From Tyto alba (lineage: Eukaryota; Chordata; Aves; Strigiformes; Tytonidae), in contig NW_024881322.1 of assembly GCF_018691265.1 (NCBI RefSeq), positions 8,855,989 through 8,919,988 of the forward strand: a stretch of DNA of 64,000 bases. Reading direction: 5' to 3'. Below, one piece after another: positions 49,749 through 60,577 of this stretch. The stretch's first letter is position 1. The number at the start of each line of letters is the position of its first letter. The notes under the pieces are model-generated. The model was not told the DNA's origin. It searched no databases and was given only the letters and a program-made list of their open reading frames with translations. The position numbers were made by a program, and so were the translations under genes.

Positions 49749-50286
49749 CTGGTAGTAACAGCTGTGCATTAACGATGAAGAAATCTAAATTGCACTTGAG
49801 TTGTAAAGAATCCAGCAGAAGATTCCTAGAATTAACAAGTAAAGATGGGCAAAAGAAAAAACCTACTGAAAATATTTTTGATGTAGCATTGGATTTTTTT
49901 GTAGCAAAGTTTTCTAAAGGAGACTTCCATGATTCAAATTCTTCTGACATTTCAAAAGCATGTTAAAAATCTCATCAGCAACTCCTGTGAAAAAAATTCT
50001 AAAATGATTAATTTAAAAAAAAAAAAAAAAGATATGAAAGGAGCAATCATCATGCTCATTTTATTTCTGTAGAGAAATAAATAAAGAGCTCTCTATACAT
50101 ATGAAATTGTTTTGCTCATCACCTTCCCAAAGAGAGACTTTAATTAATCCTTTTTCTGAGAAAGATACTAAATCCTCATCTAATCCCCAAGTAGCAGTTC
50201 ATATAAAGTCTAGAATCAGTTTGCATGTTCATAACCACAGAAAATGTTATTTTCTTCTAAAGCAAATTGTGCTACAAAAACTATGA
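49749..50286 (+). pseudogene. Possible decayed coding sequence in three frames
   Basis: Three plus-strand frames follow each other with little overlap: about 49752-49966 (includes LELTSKDGQKKKPTENIF then DVALDFFVAKFSKGDFHD), then about 49964-50080 (NLISNSCEKNSKMIN..., running through an A16 tract, then RYERSNHHAHFISVEK), then about 50055-50286 (SSPSQRETLINPFSEK, then DTKSSSNPQVAVHIKS). The composition is charged and serine-rich, unlike most chance frames here, and the joins could be two small frameshifts. I do not recognise the protein. In A-rich DNA some frame is usually open, so this is a weak call. Confidence 0.2.
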
Positions 50287-53200
50287 ATGCTTGAAGTGTA
50301 AAGATGTTTTGGTTTTCCTTCATTTAATTGCTCCCTGATTTGATACACATGTGGATGCGTAAATATTTTTTTTTTCTTCAAATTTTCTTTCTATTCCAAA
50401 GAGAAAAACTAAGATACCCTTCAACAATTTTGATCTTTTTAAAGTTCTGAAAACTTGGCTCTGGGCAGCAGGAGCAACAGTTATCTCCCACACTGGTTTC
50501 AGATTGGTTTCTAATGACTTTAACAAATTAGGTATTGTATTTGCTAGGTTATGTATTCTGCCCACACCATTGTTATGCACTGGAAGCTTTTTGCATGCCT
50601 GTTTCCTAGCTGATACTTATTATTTTATCCTGTATAGCTTTATTACAAGAACAGTGTGAGCCGTTTCAGACATATGTTTGGACAAGGATTGGAAATTTCT
50701 TGCCTAACTAATGGAGGTGTTGTTTTGTCTGTATAAACAGCAAATCAGCTTTGCTTATACATACAAGCCCATAATCACTAATGTGAAGAAATCAATGACC
50801 TACTCCCAAGCGGAGTCAGCACGCCAGATGATCAGCTCACGTGTTTGGGCACAACCTGTGGGCTGAAGAGAGTGGAGCCCATTTATTTCCATGAGGATCT
50901 GGCACCACCTGTCCGTAACTCACTGCAGTTGGAGCAGTTGTCCCCGGCTAGCTAGCAAAGGCTGCCGAGGTGTAATGCGATCAGTTGGGTAGTTGTACCC
51001 ATTCTGAAAACAGCAAACTGTTTCACATTTCTCTGAGCATTTGTATCGTAATACATTTACAGTGGTGAGCAAAGAATCGTTAGCATAAGAGATCCAAGTC
51101 ATTGTGCACATCTTACTGAAATGCTGGTGGTCTAAAAGCCACAAATGTCTATTAAGATGTGGGGACATAAAAATACTGGACTGAGTTGATTTGCCTAGTT
51201 ACAATTTGCTGCATGTTTGGTCACTAGGGGATGTGAATTACCTACATCAAGTGTATCCAAAACCCGATGTCGGTTGCAATTATTTTTGTGACAGCATTGT
51301 TTCTTTGAACTGCCCTTTCTGCTTCCAAATCAGCGTGTGGAGCAGACCTGTTTTATGCCTCTTTCTTCACTGGATCAGAACCGTAATCAAATGGTTTTAT
51401 TTGTTCAGAAACTGAAATGATAGCAGTCCATTTCCCCATTTTTTAGATGAAAATATGCTTCATAATGTGATCAAGAGCAATAATGCTCTGCCTTTGATGC
51501 TCTAAAGAATTCCAGATAATATCCAGTGAAGTATGCCTGAAAAATTTATTAGCAAAAGACTATGGTATTTTGGAAATGAAGTTTTGAATCACACCAGCTT
51601 AAGTAATTTACCTCTATATGCTAGTCTATGAAGAGCTGGCTTGCAGAAGACTATTTTTTCTGTATTATCTGTCTAACACTAAAAAAAGTTGTGTCATAGT
51701 GCAGCAGACCCAGATTGCTGTTCTGGCCAATGTATGTTATTAAACACACTGCTGATGACGATATGCAGTGACATGTATCAGCATGAACGAGGGAATAAAG
51801 ACTTTATCCACACGAGCTCTCTGATGAAGCGGACAGTTTCTTCGGTGAGTATTTTTTCAGTTCTCTCTGGTCCCTCTCCCTTTCCTCCGCTCTGCAATCC
51901 GGTGAATTCAAAGTAAGTGCTGGTATAAAGCTGCTGGAATTTGACTCATCCCTCTTGCTGCCTGAAAATGTACATCATCCTCCTTTAGGGAAATGACCTG
52001 GGAGACAATTGCATATTATGGCCAATATTATCATCTGAGCCCCCACCCCCTTCCCACCCCCAGTTCTGATCTGGGACACAGTTCACCTGCTAACAGGGTT
52101 GTTTTTTTTTTTTTTCTTCTGTCCGCACACTGCTTTTGGAGGGGAAAGCAGTGGGTGAAGTGTATCTTTTTCTGGAGATACTAAAAACCTGAGTTTCAAT
52201 AATTGAGGAAGTTACACTGTTCGAACTGTTCTTCAGGTGCCTGTTAGTGGTAGCAGTGTAGTACATTTATTTTACTCTACCTTAGGCTTTATTAAGGGGA
52301 AATTGGGTATAACTTGTTCCTCTTCCACCCAGTGGCTTTTTTATTTCTCCGTATGCGTGTGTGTGTATGTGTCCGTGTGTGTCCATGTGCAGGCATTCGG
52401 AAGCACGCCTGCTACTGCAAAGGATTTTTCCTCTAGCCCTGTATTTCTTCAGCCTTTTTATAAGTGGAATTAAGCCTCAGAGCAGTTAGAATTCAACTGA
52501 CTGCTTCTATATTTAATAAATAATAACCCTGCCATGAAATTGTAATTGGCAATAAAAAGTCCTGCAATTCATCTAACGGCTTTCCACCTCCGTTGTAAAT
52601 CTGCACTTCCACTCTGCTGCTCATCGCCAAAAGATGGAGTGTATTCATTACTTCAGATACAACTTCTTCCATAGAAAAGAGAACTGGGATGCAGGCTTTT
52701 TAAATTCTTTCTTCCCACACTTTCTTTTATTCTTCTACCTCCCTGTGGGCACAGAGTTCCTCCATTTTTTTGACCTACATTGTGGTTTGTGCTGGTCTTT
52801 TCCCAAGCTTTTAGTGTTGATGGATTAGACTAATTTCTCTAGATCGCCCTCTTTTCTCTCTTTAGCATCTGCAGAACCATTTGATCGGAAACAAATCCTG
52901 GTGATACAGTCTTAAAACATGTTCTAATGTATTAATTATTGGTTTCTGTTGTGCTTTGAACTTTAATTTTAAACTTTACTTAGAATTGTATTTAAAAAAA
53001 TATTCTGCCCAACAGAAATTCGTAGCAAAAATTCAGTTTGCTGTGAAACGAACAGCTCGTTGCGTGGGTTTGTCTACCCCTACTTTGCAGAGGAGGCTCA
53101 GTACAGTTTTAGCTCACTGCTGATTTCATCGGTTCAGATTTGGCACTCAGGGACAGTGGTGTTGCAAGGGCATGCCCTTCTTTAAACAGAGGATTAGGGC

Positions 53201-53726
53201 CCTGTTTATAGAGGCTCTGTCAGAAATTGTACTTGAATGCTTGGCTGGATACTCCCAAGTGCTCTGTGTGCCCAGAGTCGGGGATAACTATGCAGGCAGC
53301 AGAGTCCAGGTGGACAGGGAATGGCAGCCAGGAAGGTGTGAGTTTGTGCCACACCTTCACTTTACAAAGCTCTTCCCTATGGGGGAGGAGATTACTTGCC
53401 CAGTGTCAGAATGGGAATGTGCAAAGGAGCAAGAAACTTAGTGTCGTCCCTGAACTCCAAGCCTGTGTCTTAGCCATTGGATTATCCTTCATCCTCCTCA
53501 GAGGAAGAGAGGGGTTGTTGGCTCCAGGCATCCTCTTCACTGTAACAGGGGAGCAACTCCTAAATGAGTGTAGGCTTGAATGGAAATAATGGAAATGACA
53601 TCTTGTGTGTGACCACCAGAGGTAGCAGACAGGGAGGTAAGGAATGGGAGGAGAGAAGTATTTCTCTCCCAAAGCAGATATGATGTGATACCTATGCACT
53701 GTAGTCTAAAATGGACTAAGAACCGA
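50287..53726. other. Unique sequence, no gene recognised
   Basis: No confirmed feature. A donor-like TTCTTCG then gtgagt at 51847 follows a frame ending HERGNKDFIHTSSLMKR, but its upstream acceptor is mediocre. A GT-rich alternating tract lies at 52350-52372. Confidence 0.4.
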
Positions 53727-53810
53727 TTAGACTAGACTAGACTAGTCTAGGCTAGAATATTTTCAACTGAAAGGGACCTGCAATGATCATGTAGTCCAAC
53801 TGCATGTTAA
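53727..53810 (-). mobile_element. CR1 LINE 3' terminus with pentamer tail
   Basis: A (TAGAC)n-type terminal repeat (about 53727-53755) is followed by atattttcaactgaaagggacctgcaatgatcat and gtagtccaactgcatgtta, the antisense 3' end of a CR1 subfamily whose ends carry short tandem repeats. Only the last 55 bp or so of the body survive, with an internal deletion after gtccaactgc. Orientation is minus because the 3' terminus is at the left. Confidence 0.8.
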
Positions 53811-55409
53811 AATGGTTTTAGCTCAATTAAACGTGGGTAAAGGGAAGAAAACTGCTTTTAAGCAACAGTATGAAAACTGCATTGAAAAGAATTCCTATTT
53901 ATATATGTTAAAGGCGACGCGTGTCGGTGGTGGCTGTTTAAAACGCTGCAAGAAGTTGGCTTGTGGAAACCTTGTACCCAGTTTTCCTCCAGCGGCCTTC
54001 CTGTACTGCGCAAACCAGAGTGGTGGCCCTGCTGGGGCTCCGGCTTGTAGCTCAGGACACTGTAGAACTGGACAGCAAAGTGCTGACGCCAGTTGTGGTC
54101 AAAACTAGGACCTGTGTCCGCACGGCCTCTCTGCCCTGCTCTGCACCTGCGTTAGCACTCACCATAATTACCTGGGACCTTGCGTGGGGGGAGGAGAGGG
54201 ACGGGGCACGCACATGGCTGGTGTTTTGTTCTCGGCGGTTGCCCCGTTAATGAGCATGGGGTCTGCTGGGCGAGGCAGGCTGGGAGCCGGCCAGGGCTCA
54301 CCTGCAGCCACCTTGCCCTCTTGGCAGCGGGGCTTTGTTTCCGAGCTGTTTTCCCTTTCCAGCTGCAGCGCTTTGAGAAGGGCAGACAGTGCCTTGGCAA
54401 TTGGAAGCAGGAGATTTTGAAGGGAAAAATCTGGTGATGATGCGAGTTGTGAATTTATTCTACCTACCTACTGGCATCCATACGCATAACTACTTGCCAG
54501 GGCCTGATGGATGCCATACATGTTGGCTATCTGCTCAGCTTTTTAAAAGTAGGAGTACTCCAAGTGACTATGTTGACTGCTTCAATATTTTATAGGAGTG
54601 CACATTTATCAGGCGTCTGTTTCAGTTCATGGGGCTTGGCTCTTTTTTTGCTAAAGCTGCTTGCAATTCCAGTCACTGAGAAGGAAGCAATCCTGCTCTG
54701 CAACAGACTGGATGAATGGAGAATCAGGCCCTTGCAAAATATATGATTTTCTTGATCGTTATATTGAGGGGAACAGAGCGAAGAAATTTGAAGTTTCAGG
54801 GTGTCTGACAGTTCCACTAACACAATATTCATATTTAATGGCATTCTTCTATGTGTTTTCTTCATCTGCTTGCTTCTTTTCAAAGATAATTCCTTAAGGA
54901 TTGCTTATTCTTCTGCAAGAGTTTCTCAGCAAAAACAGATAAATAGCTATGTATCCTTTTTGTAAAATGGACCAAGCTGAATTAAGACTATGAACGGTAA
55001 TGAAGCTGTGAAAAAATCTGTTTGAATTTGTTTATCTGTGGAAGAGAGCCAACATGCTCATATTTTATCATTACTATTATAAAAGTGTTCTGTGATTTCT
55101 ACAACTCCAGTGCTTTAGTGTGGGTAAAACCTGTATTTTTGCAAAAGCTCTGATCCAAAACTTAAATTAATAGGAAGAATCCACTTGCTGGCCGTCTGGG
55201 GATCTGATCCAACGCTGGATAGACACTGACAGGTCAGGGATCAGTCTGGAGCCCAGCAGAGAGCAGCCATCTCATTCAGTGATGCTTTTAATATTTCAAA
55301 ATTGAGTTTGTTCTGATTCTGGATGAAAACCAAAGGCAAATTTTTTTCCATGGAAGGGAAAGGCTCTTCAGCTCCAGCTGCCAGCCTCCAACTCCAGAAC
55401 TCAGAAAAT
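53811..55409. other. Unique sequence with a GC-richer patch, no gene recognised
   Basis: The part around 53990-54420 is GC-richer and carries several overlapping open frames on both strands, none recognisable. The remainder is AT-rich. Confidence 0.45.
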
Positions 55410-55520
55410 CAGGGAACCGGAGACGGCAGCGGGCTGGCGGCCCCGTGGCCCGAGGTGACCCACGTGGCGCAGCTGGGACAGAGTCACAACCCGGGAGTCT
55501 CCGAGGCGCGTAGCCGAGAT
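55410..55520. promoter_or_regulatory. Dense CpG cluster with CACGTG E-box
   Basis: Thirteen CpG sites lie between 55418 and 55515, the highest density in the window. They include CACGTG at 55461-55466 (the MYC/USF-type E-box) and a cccggg. The surroundings are CpG-poor. It would suit a small CpG-island promoter or an unmethylated enhancer. Open frames run through it on both strands but none is recognisable. No TATA box was seen. Confidence 0.4.
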
Positions 55521-57794
55521 TCACAGGCTTGCAGAGATTGGCAGTGTCAGCACGCTGCTGCCAGCCTCCCAGGCAGCACCTCTCGGTCCTCCTTTGGGAT
55601 GCAGATCCTGAAATGAAATGTTTGGGGGTGAGGTGGAAACCAGCTTCTGAAATCTTGCGGTGTCCTCTGAATTTTCAAATCCTAAATTGCAGCCACTTCG
55701 TTCAGAAAGGTGGAGAACGGGAATTAGAGGTTTGTGTCAAGAAAACCTAGTAACTGTATATTTAGCTCTTAAAAGATCATTGCTATTTCAAGTTGTTGAT
55801 GATTTAGAAACTCGATGTTGTCCCCACCTGGAGGGGGTACAAAAAAAAAAAAAAAAAAAGTGAAAATGTGAGTGCAGATGTAATAGGGGAATAGTTACAT
55901 CCTGGCTGAGGCACGTATGGAGCCCGGTGCTTCGCACACAGCAGTGACCTCCAAGAGCCCAGAAACAGGGGTGTCCCTCCGCAGGCACAGCCCAGGCTCT
56001 GGGGCTCCTCGCAGCCTGGGGGGGTCCCAGCTCGGGGGACCAGACCGACCTTCCTCTTCCAAAGCCAGCATACAGGGATTTGGCTGAGCATGTTTTTTTA
56101 CAGAAAAGCAATTAACTTGCTGTTCTTTTAGGAGCAGGAAACATCTCATTCTCTTTCTTCCTGCAGTCTGATAGTGTTATTTCTTCTTTGCCTTTAATAT
56201 GATTATGCCCAATTACTTTAGAGCACAGGAAACTCCAAAGAGCAAAAATCCAAATAGTTTTTCAATTTACTCCCAATGCTGCCTGAATGCAGCAAAGAGA
56301 AATCTACTGTAAATTCTCTGTAAAAAGTAATACGAACTTGAGCAGATCTTCTTTCTGTCCATTTGAGATGTGCCTAATCTCTTAAACAATTAGACACATC
56401 GGAATGTTTAGATTGGTTGATTTTTGGCAAATTACCAACATCATGCACAACAAATACTGTCACACAACAGTTTCTATCAGGGAAGACAAAATAGGGAAAT
56501 GCATAGCATAGGAGGAATTACATATTCCCGCAGAGTGTCTCCTCCTACTGCTGCTGGGTCTTGGAGCGCAAAGTCCATCGTGGCTGTGATGGCATCTCTG
56601 CCTGCCATGGAATGTCCATGGTCTGGTGTACAAAATGACCCATCTCCATCTATTCTGTTTCACAGCTGCTGTGCAGGAAAGGCCAGAGTCTCTAAATGAG
56701 GAATTTCTGGCTTGAATAATCAAAATCACTATTTTCTACCTGGCCTTTAAAAACTTTGACTCATTGCTTTCTTTTTTCAGAGGTACCTACCTTCATCTAT
56801 CTCATTGTATAGTCTCCTGGTTTCACTTACCTTCTGCAGTTGTACAAGGTTTCCTCTTCTCCCCACTCAGGAAAATCATGCCACTGTGGGGAGATACAAG
56901 ATACTCATTGCAGTTCTCCCCACCATGTGTCTGCACATAGAGAATATCAGTTTTGTTACACACTGCAACCGCAGAGTATTCTCTTCATCTTTCACCGGAG
57001 CCCTTTATGCTCTTAGGTTTTCTGGTCCTTTGGTTCCAGGCTTTATTTAAGTAAAATAATTTGTGTAGCTTTTTAGACCAACTTAAAGGGAGTGGCAATG
57101 GAGTGGCCTCTCAAACGAGTCTTCTCTATTTTTCTTGCAAATAATCCATTCTTTTGGCTTAAAGATTATTTTCAAAATTGCTTAATCTTTCCTATTTACT
57201 AAGCACACTTATGCTGTGGTGTAATACTGAGGTGTGACAATAAAAAGCTGTTCAAAAATGTTAAGCAAGCAGCATCCCATTTTATTGTACATCAGAAAAA
57301 AAAAAGTCTTAGTATAATAATTTTAGAGCATTTTATATTGAAGCAGAGGGAAGACTCCATTTATCTCTCTGCAAAACTGTCTTAATTTCGTCAACCACTG
57401 AAAGTTCTCAGAGACTTTTCCACATCCTGGCTGAGGTAAACAACAAAGTCAGTTGTAGGAATCAATCAGCTATTCCTTCTCCACACAGGAATTGCTAGGA
57501 TTTGATCTTGCCTTTTATAGGCTTTTGAGATTCAATCATTAAAGTCTTTTATTTTGCCATTCGTTTCACAGGTATTCAGTTTGCCTAATCTCAGAGTGGG
57601 GAGTGGGGTGGAACAAACCCCAAACACCAAATTTTGGAGAGCTGGCATGACTCTGTAGAATATTAAAAACAAAGTGTTGCATCCTAGAGAATTAGGTTAA
57701 CTCTAGATGTGGTACCATAGACAGCCTATGGCTTCAAATTCTGTGACTAAATGAAAAGAAAACAGCATTTCAGTAAAACCAGCCATCAACAAAC
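55521..57794. other. Unique sequence with a poly-A tract, no gene recognised
   Basis: It contains an A19 tract at 55841-55859 with no retroposed body that I can identify, a CCATGG...CCATGG pair near 56608, and otherwise AT-rich unique sequence. A 107-codon minus-strand frame at 55788-56111 reads through the tract and looks like chance. Confidence 0.45.
55841..55859 (+). repeat. Poly-A tract (19 A)
   Basis: An uninterrupted run of A. Confidence 0.9.
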
Positions 57795-58290
57795 CAGGGC
57801 AGCGACAGTGACTGAGAAATACTCAAAGACGGAAAAGCTAATAGTAATGGAAGACCTGAATTACCCCTGTGTAGACTGGAAAGTGCTGGAGCGGGTCACA
57901 GTATAGCCTTTTATAGCACCGTAAGCACTACTTAGAGCAAGTAGCTGGCAAAGCCACACAAGTCACTCAGTAAGTCCTGAGAGCTGTGCACAATCTGGGG
58001 TACGATGTAACGACTGAAAAGCCTCTTAGTGCCTGTAATATGCTCGAGCATAACAGCTCTGTAGGAGTGAGGGCGCAAAAATCCGCCCCCCCCCCCCCCC
58101 CCATTCAATGTAATAAGTTTTAACTCTGAGAATTCTGTAAATACAAGAAAGCAAGTTACGAAGGAATATGAGCAAAAAAAGTGGTAGGATGCTTTCAAGA
58201 AGCTTGGATGCTACCTAAATACATCATAGCAGATGTTCAGAGTCAATTTGTACAATCAGACAGAAAACTTCAAAAAGGTTTCCTCCTCTC
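57795..58290 (+). mobile_element. LINE (CR1/L3-related) endonuclease-region fragment
   Basis: On the plus strand 57836 onward reads KLIVMEDLNYPCVDWK followed by VLERVTV and a stop. This is the decayed counterpart of the GDFNYP...DW motif of apurinic-type LINE endonucleases, in which the Asp and Asn bind the active-site metal and phosphate (here GDF has become EDL). Downstream, tttatagcacc...cttagagcaagtagctggc, gtgcctgtaatatg and agcttggatgctacctaaatacatc...gcagatgttcagagtcaa follow the order of the rest of that open reading frame in a LINE shared by birds and reptiles. It is full of stops and indels, so it is dead. Its orientation is opposite to the CR1 copies. Confidence 0.65.
58086..58102 (+). 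repeat. Poly-C tract (17 C)
   Basis: Seventeen uninterrupted C inside the LINE fragment, preceded by ccg. The minus strand is therefore a 17 G run, able to form a G-quadruplex, and the C strand an i-motif. Long C/G homopolymers are much rarer than A/T ones, and sequencing length error is possible here. Confidence 0.9.
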
Positions 58291-59222
58291 TTTTGGATAA
58301 TATGTTAATAAGAATGTTCCCAATGGTTTTCAACAAAACATAGTCATTGTGGAACACTTTTTTTTTATCTGATCACATTCCAACCTATGCATCATTAATA
58401 TTGATCATTGGTGCATATGGATCAGTGCTGATCCTAGCTCATCCTGATTGGTGCTAATTATTTGTATGGGCCTGGACCAATTCCCTCCTCTGAATGACTC
58501 TAGCATCTCCTGGAGACGTCTGAATATCGCTCCGACACTCCAGTCCCTAGAACAGCCTGGTCCAAAGCCCCAGATCCAGACATGTCCCAACTTGGGGAGG
58601 GTTCAGAGTCAAAGCCTAGACCCGATTTTCACTGCTGGTGCTCCCATCCCCTGTTATTACCGGCCCCGGGAGCCGGAGGGCCCTGCAGCCACCCCTCTCT
58701 TGCTGCTCACATAGGCGGGGGTGGGCACAGCCCCACCTGGACCGTGGGCACGGATGCTGTGGGCACATTGTGGAGACCCTCTGCTCCAGCAGCTGGGGAG
58801 AAGGTGTGCTGTGCTGGCCAGAGTGAGGAGTTTAACCCCTCCCGAGCTCCCCCGGGGCCGTCCGTGCTTGTACACATGTAAGCACAAGACTGGGTTCTGC
58901 CGTGAGCAGGTAATGGGAAATTGTGTTGGTGGGGCACGGCTGTGAAATGCATCACGTTCTGCTTAGGATTGCGTTGGTATCGAGACAGAGCATCTCCACA
59001 AAGCTGAACAAGTTCTGGATTTACATGTGATTTTGCTCTCCGGTCAGGGAAGGTGTGCACAATAACATCTGCTGTCTTGGTGTAAACCCAAGGTAACGCT
59101 TCTGGAGATGGGGATCGGTGCGCAGAAAATCAGTGCATAGAAAGAATATTGATTACTTTGTTCTGAAGAGTCTGTGAGCTTCTGAGTGACACTAGCAATC
59201 TCTAGGAGATGTACCTTTTCAG
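58291..59222. other. Unique sequence with a CpG-richer pocket
   Basis: No gene recognised. The part at about 58650-58870 (ccggccccgggagccgg, then cccgagctcccccgg) is GC- and CpG-rich with several overlapping open frames. A 7 bp palindrome, ggatcag/ctgatcc, lies at about 58419-58434. Confidence 0.4.
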
Positions 59223-59294
59223 ACACGCTCTCCATATGGTGGACGAAAGCATTGCCTGTATTTGGTGTGCAGCACGTTTGAGTTCTTTGCAAAG
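59223..59294 (+). other. Candidate exon bounded by splice sites (72 bp)
   Basis: The acceptor is ggagatgtaccttttcag and the donor, TTTGCAAAG then gtaagt, is the closest to consensus in the window. Together they enclose exactly 24 codons. The phase-0 frame (TRSPYGGRKHCLYLVC then STFEFFAK) and a second frame (HALHMVDESIACIWC...) are open; the third stops. It is phase-compatible with the candidates at 27596 and 38436. No protein recognised; could be a pseudo-exon or a non-coding RNA exon. Confidence 0.25.
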
Positions 59295-60064
59295 GTAAGT
59301 GGGAAGGCCTGCTTATGATTTTTTTTTTTTTCCTCTTGGTAAAGACAACTTCAGAAGTCAGACCAACACTGACAGGGAAACTGTGATAGCTTAAGACTAA
59401 AAATTTAATAGGGTTGTGCTAATACAGGAGAGCGTGTTGCTGCTTGTATATGAATATACTGTAATTCTGCAGATAATCAAAATCAAAGCAGGCTGAGCTA
59501 GGGTAAGTAAGCAAAGCTTCTGAGTGAAATAGCCAAGCTCCTGCACTTAAAGCAGGGAGGAGGTCCATGCTTTAACAGGTGTGCCTGATTCCAGAGCTGA
59601 CAACTTGGAGTGCAAGGCAATCCAGAGTCCACAAGGCAAATGGTTGGGTCCACGTGTGCTGACTAACTTACTGGCTGCCTCTCCTGCTGCTGGAAAGAGC
59701 ATGTGGATGACTGTCGTCAGGGTTGTACCGAAGGAAAGCTCAAAGGGACAATGCCAGCCTGGCTTTTTCTTTTTTTCTATCACTCGGCTGCACTGAAGCC
59801 CGATGCCTCTGGTAGCCAGTGGCGGAGCAGTGAGGAGCTGGTTTTGTTGCTGTGCTTTTACGGGAGAAGCCTGGCTGCATTAACTCTTACAAAAACAAGC
59901 ACCTAGACAACTCGAACAAAATCCAGTGATGGAGGTTGCCTCCACAGAAGCCAGCAGCAGCTCCCAGGGAGGCACCGGCTGGCGGGATCTTACCCTTGTC
60001 ACCTGCACTGAAACGGTGACTTTCACTGAAGTGGTGGCAGAAGAGGAGTGGGGATCCTTTTACT

Positions 60065-60090
60065 ATTCTTTTAAGGTATTCTTTTAAGGT
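60065..60090. repeat. 13 bp perfect tandem duplication
   Basis: Two exact adjacent copies of attcttttaaggt. Confidence 0.9.
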
Positions 60091-60556
60091 GTGCGTTACT
60101 TTTCTCACATGCTTGCAGCTTTGGTGCATTTTCAGCACCTCTGCGGGGAGACAACTAGGATTATTGAACTTTTTTGCCCAGATATTGGTGTTTTTTTTTG
60201 CCCCTGCAAAGACAGTGGACAGCATGTGTGAGGCATTTCCTGAAAAAAAAAATAGTTGTAGGAATTGGAGTTCAGACTTACAGGTCTTAGCCAATTGTAT
60301 CCCCTTCCAAGAGGGGACGGTACTGTTCTTCTACAGAGGTGTTGTAATTATACATGCATCTCTAATCAAAAGCTTGTATTAGTTTAACACATTTTAAATG
60401 TAATTTCTTATAGCCATCATCATGACATAAGGGATTTCTTTTCAGTTTTCCAGCTGCAACAAACTTGTACACAAGTGAGAGGGTTTTTTGTTGGTTTTGT
60501 TGTTGTTGTGTTTTTTTTTTTTTTTTTTAAATCATGAGTGACAGGTTCTAATTAGT

Positions 60557-60577
60557 TGGTTTGTTTGTTTGTTTTTA
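60557..60577. repeat. (GTTT)n microsatellite
   Basis: Four to five GTTT units, about 30 bp downstream of another T-rich tract. Confidence 0.75.

Noticed and set aside
55788..56111. Possible retrogene upstream of the A19 tract
   Set aside because: No protein-like frame on the plus strand ends at the tract and no polyadenylation signal precedes it; only a poly-A microsatellite can be supported.
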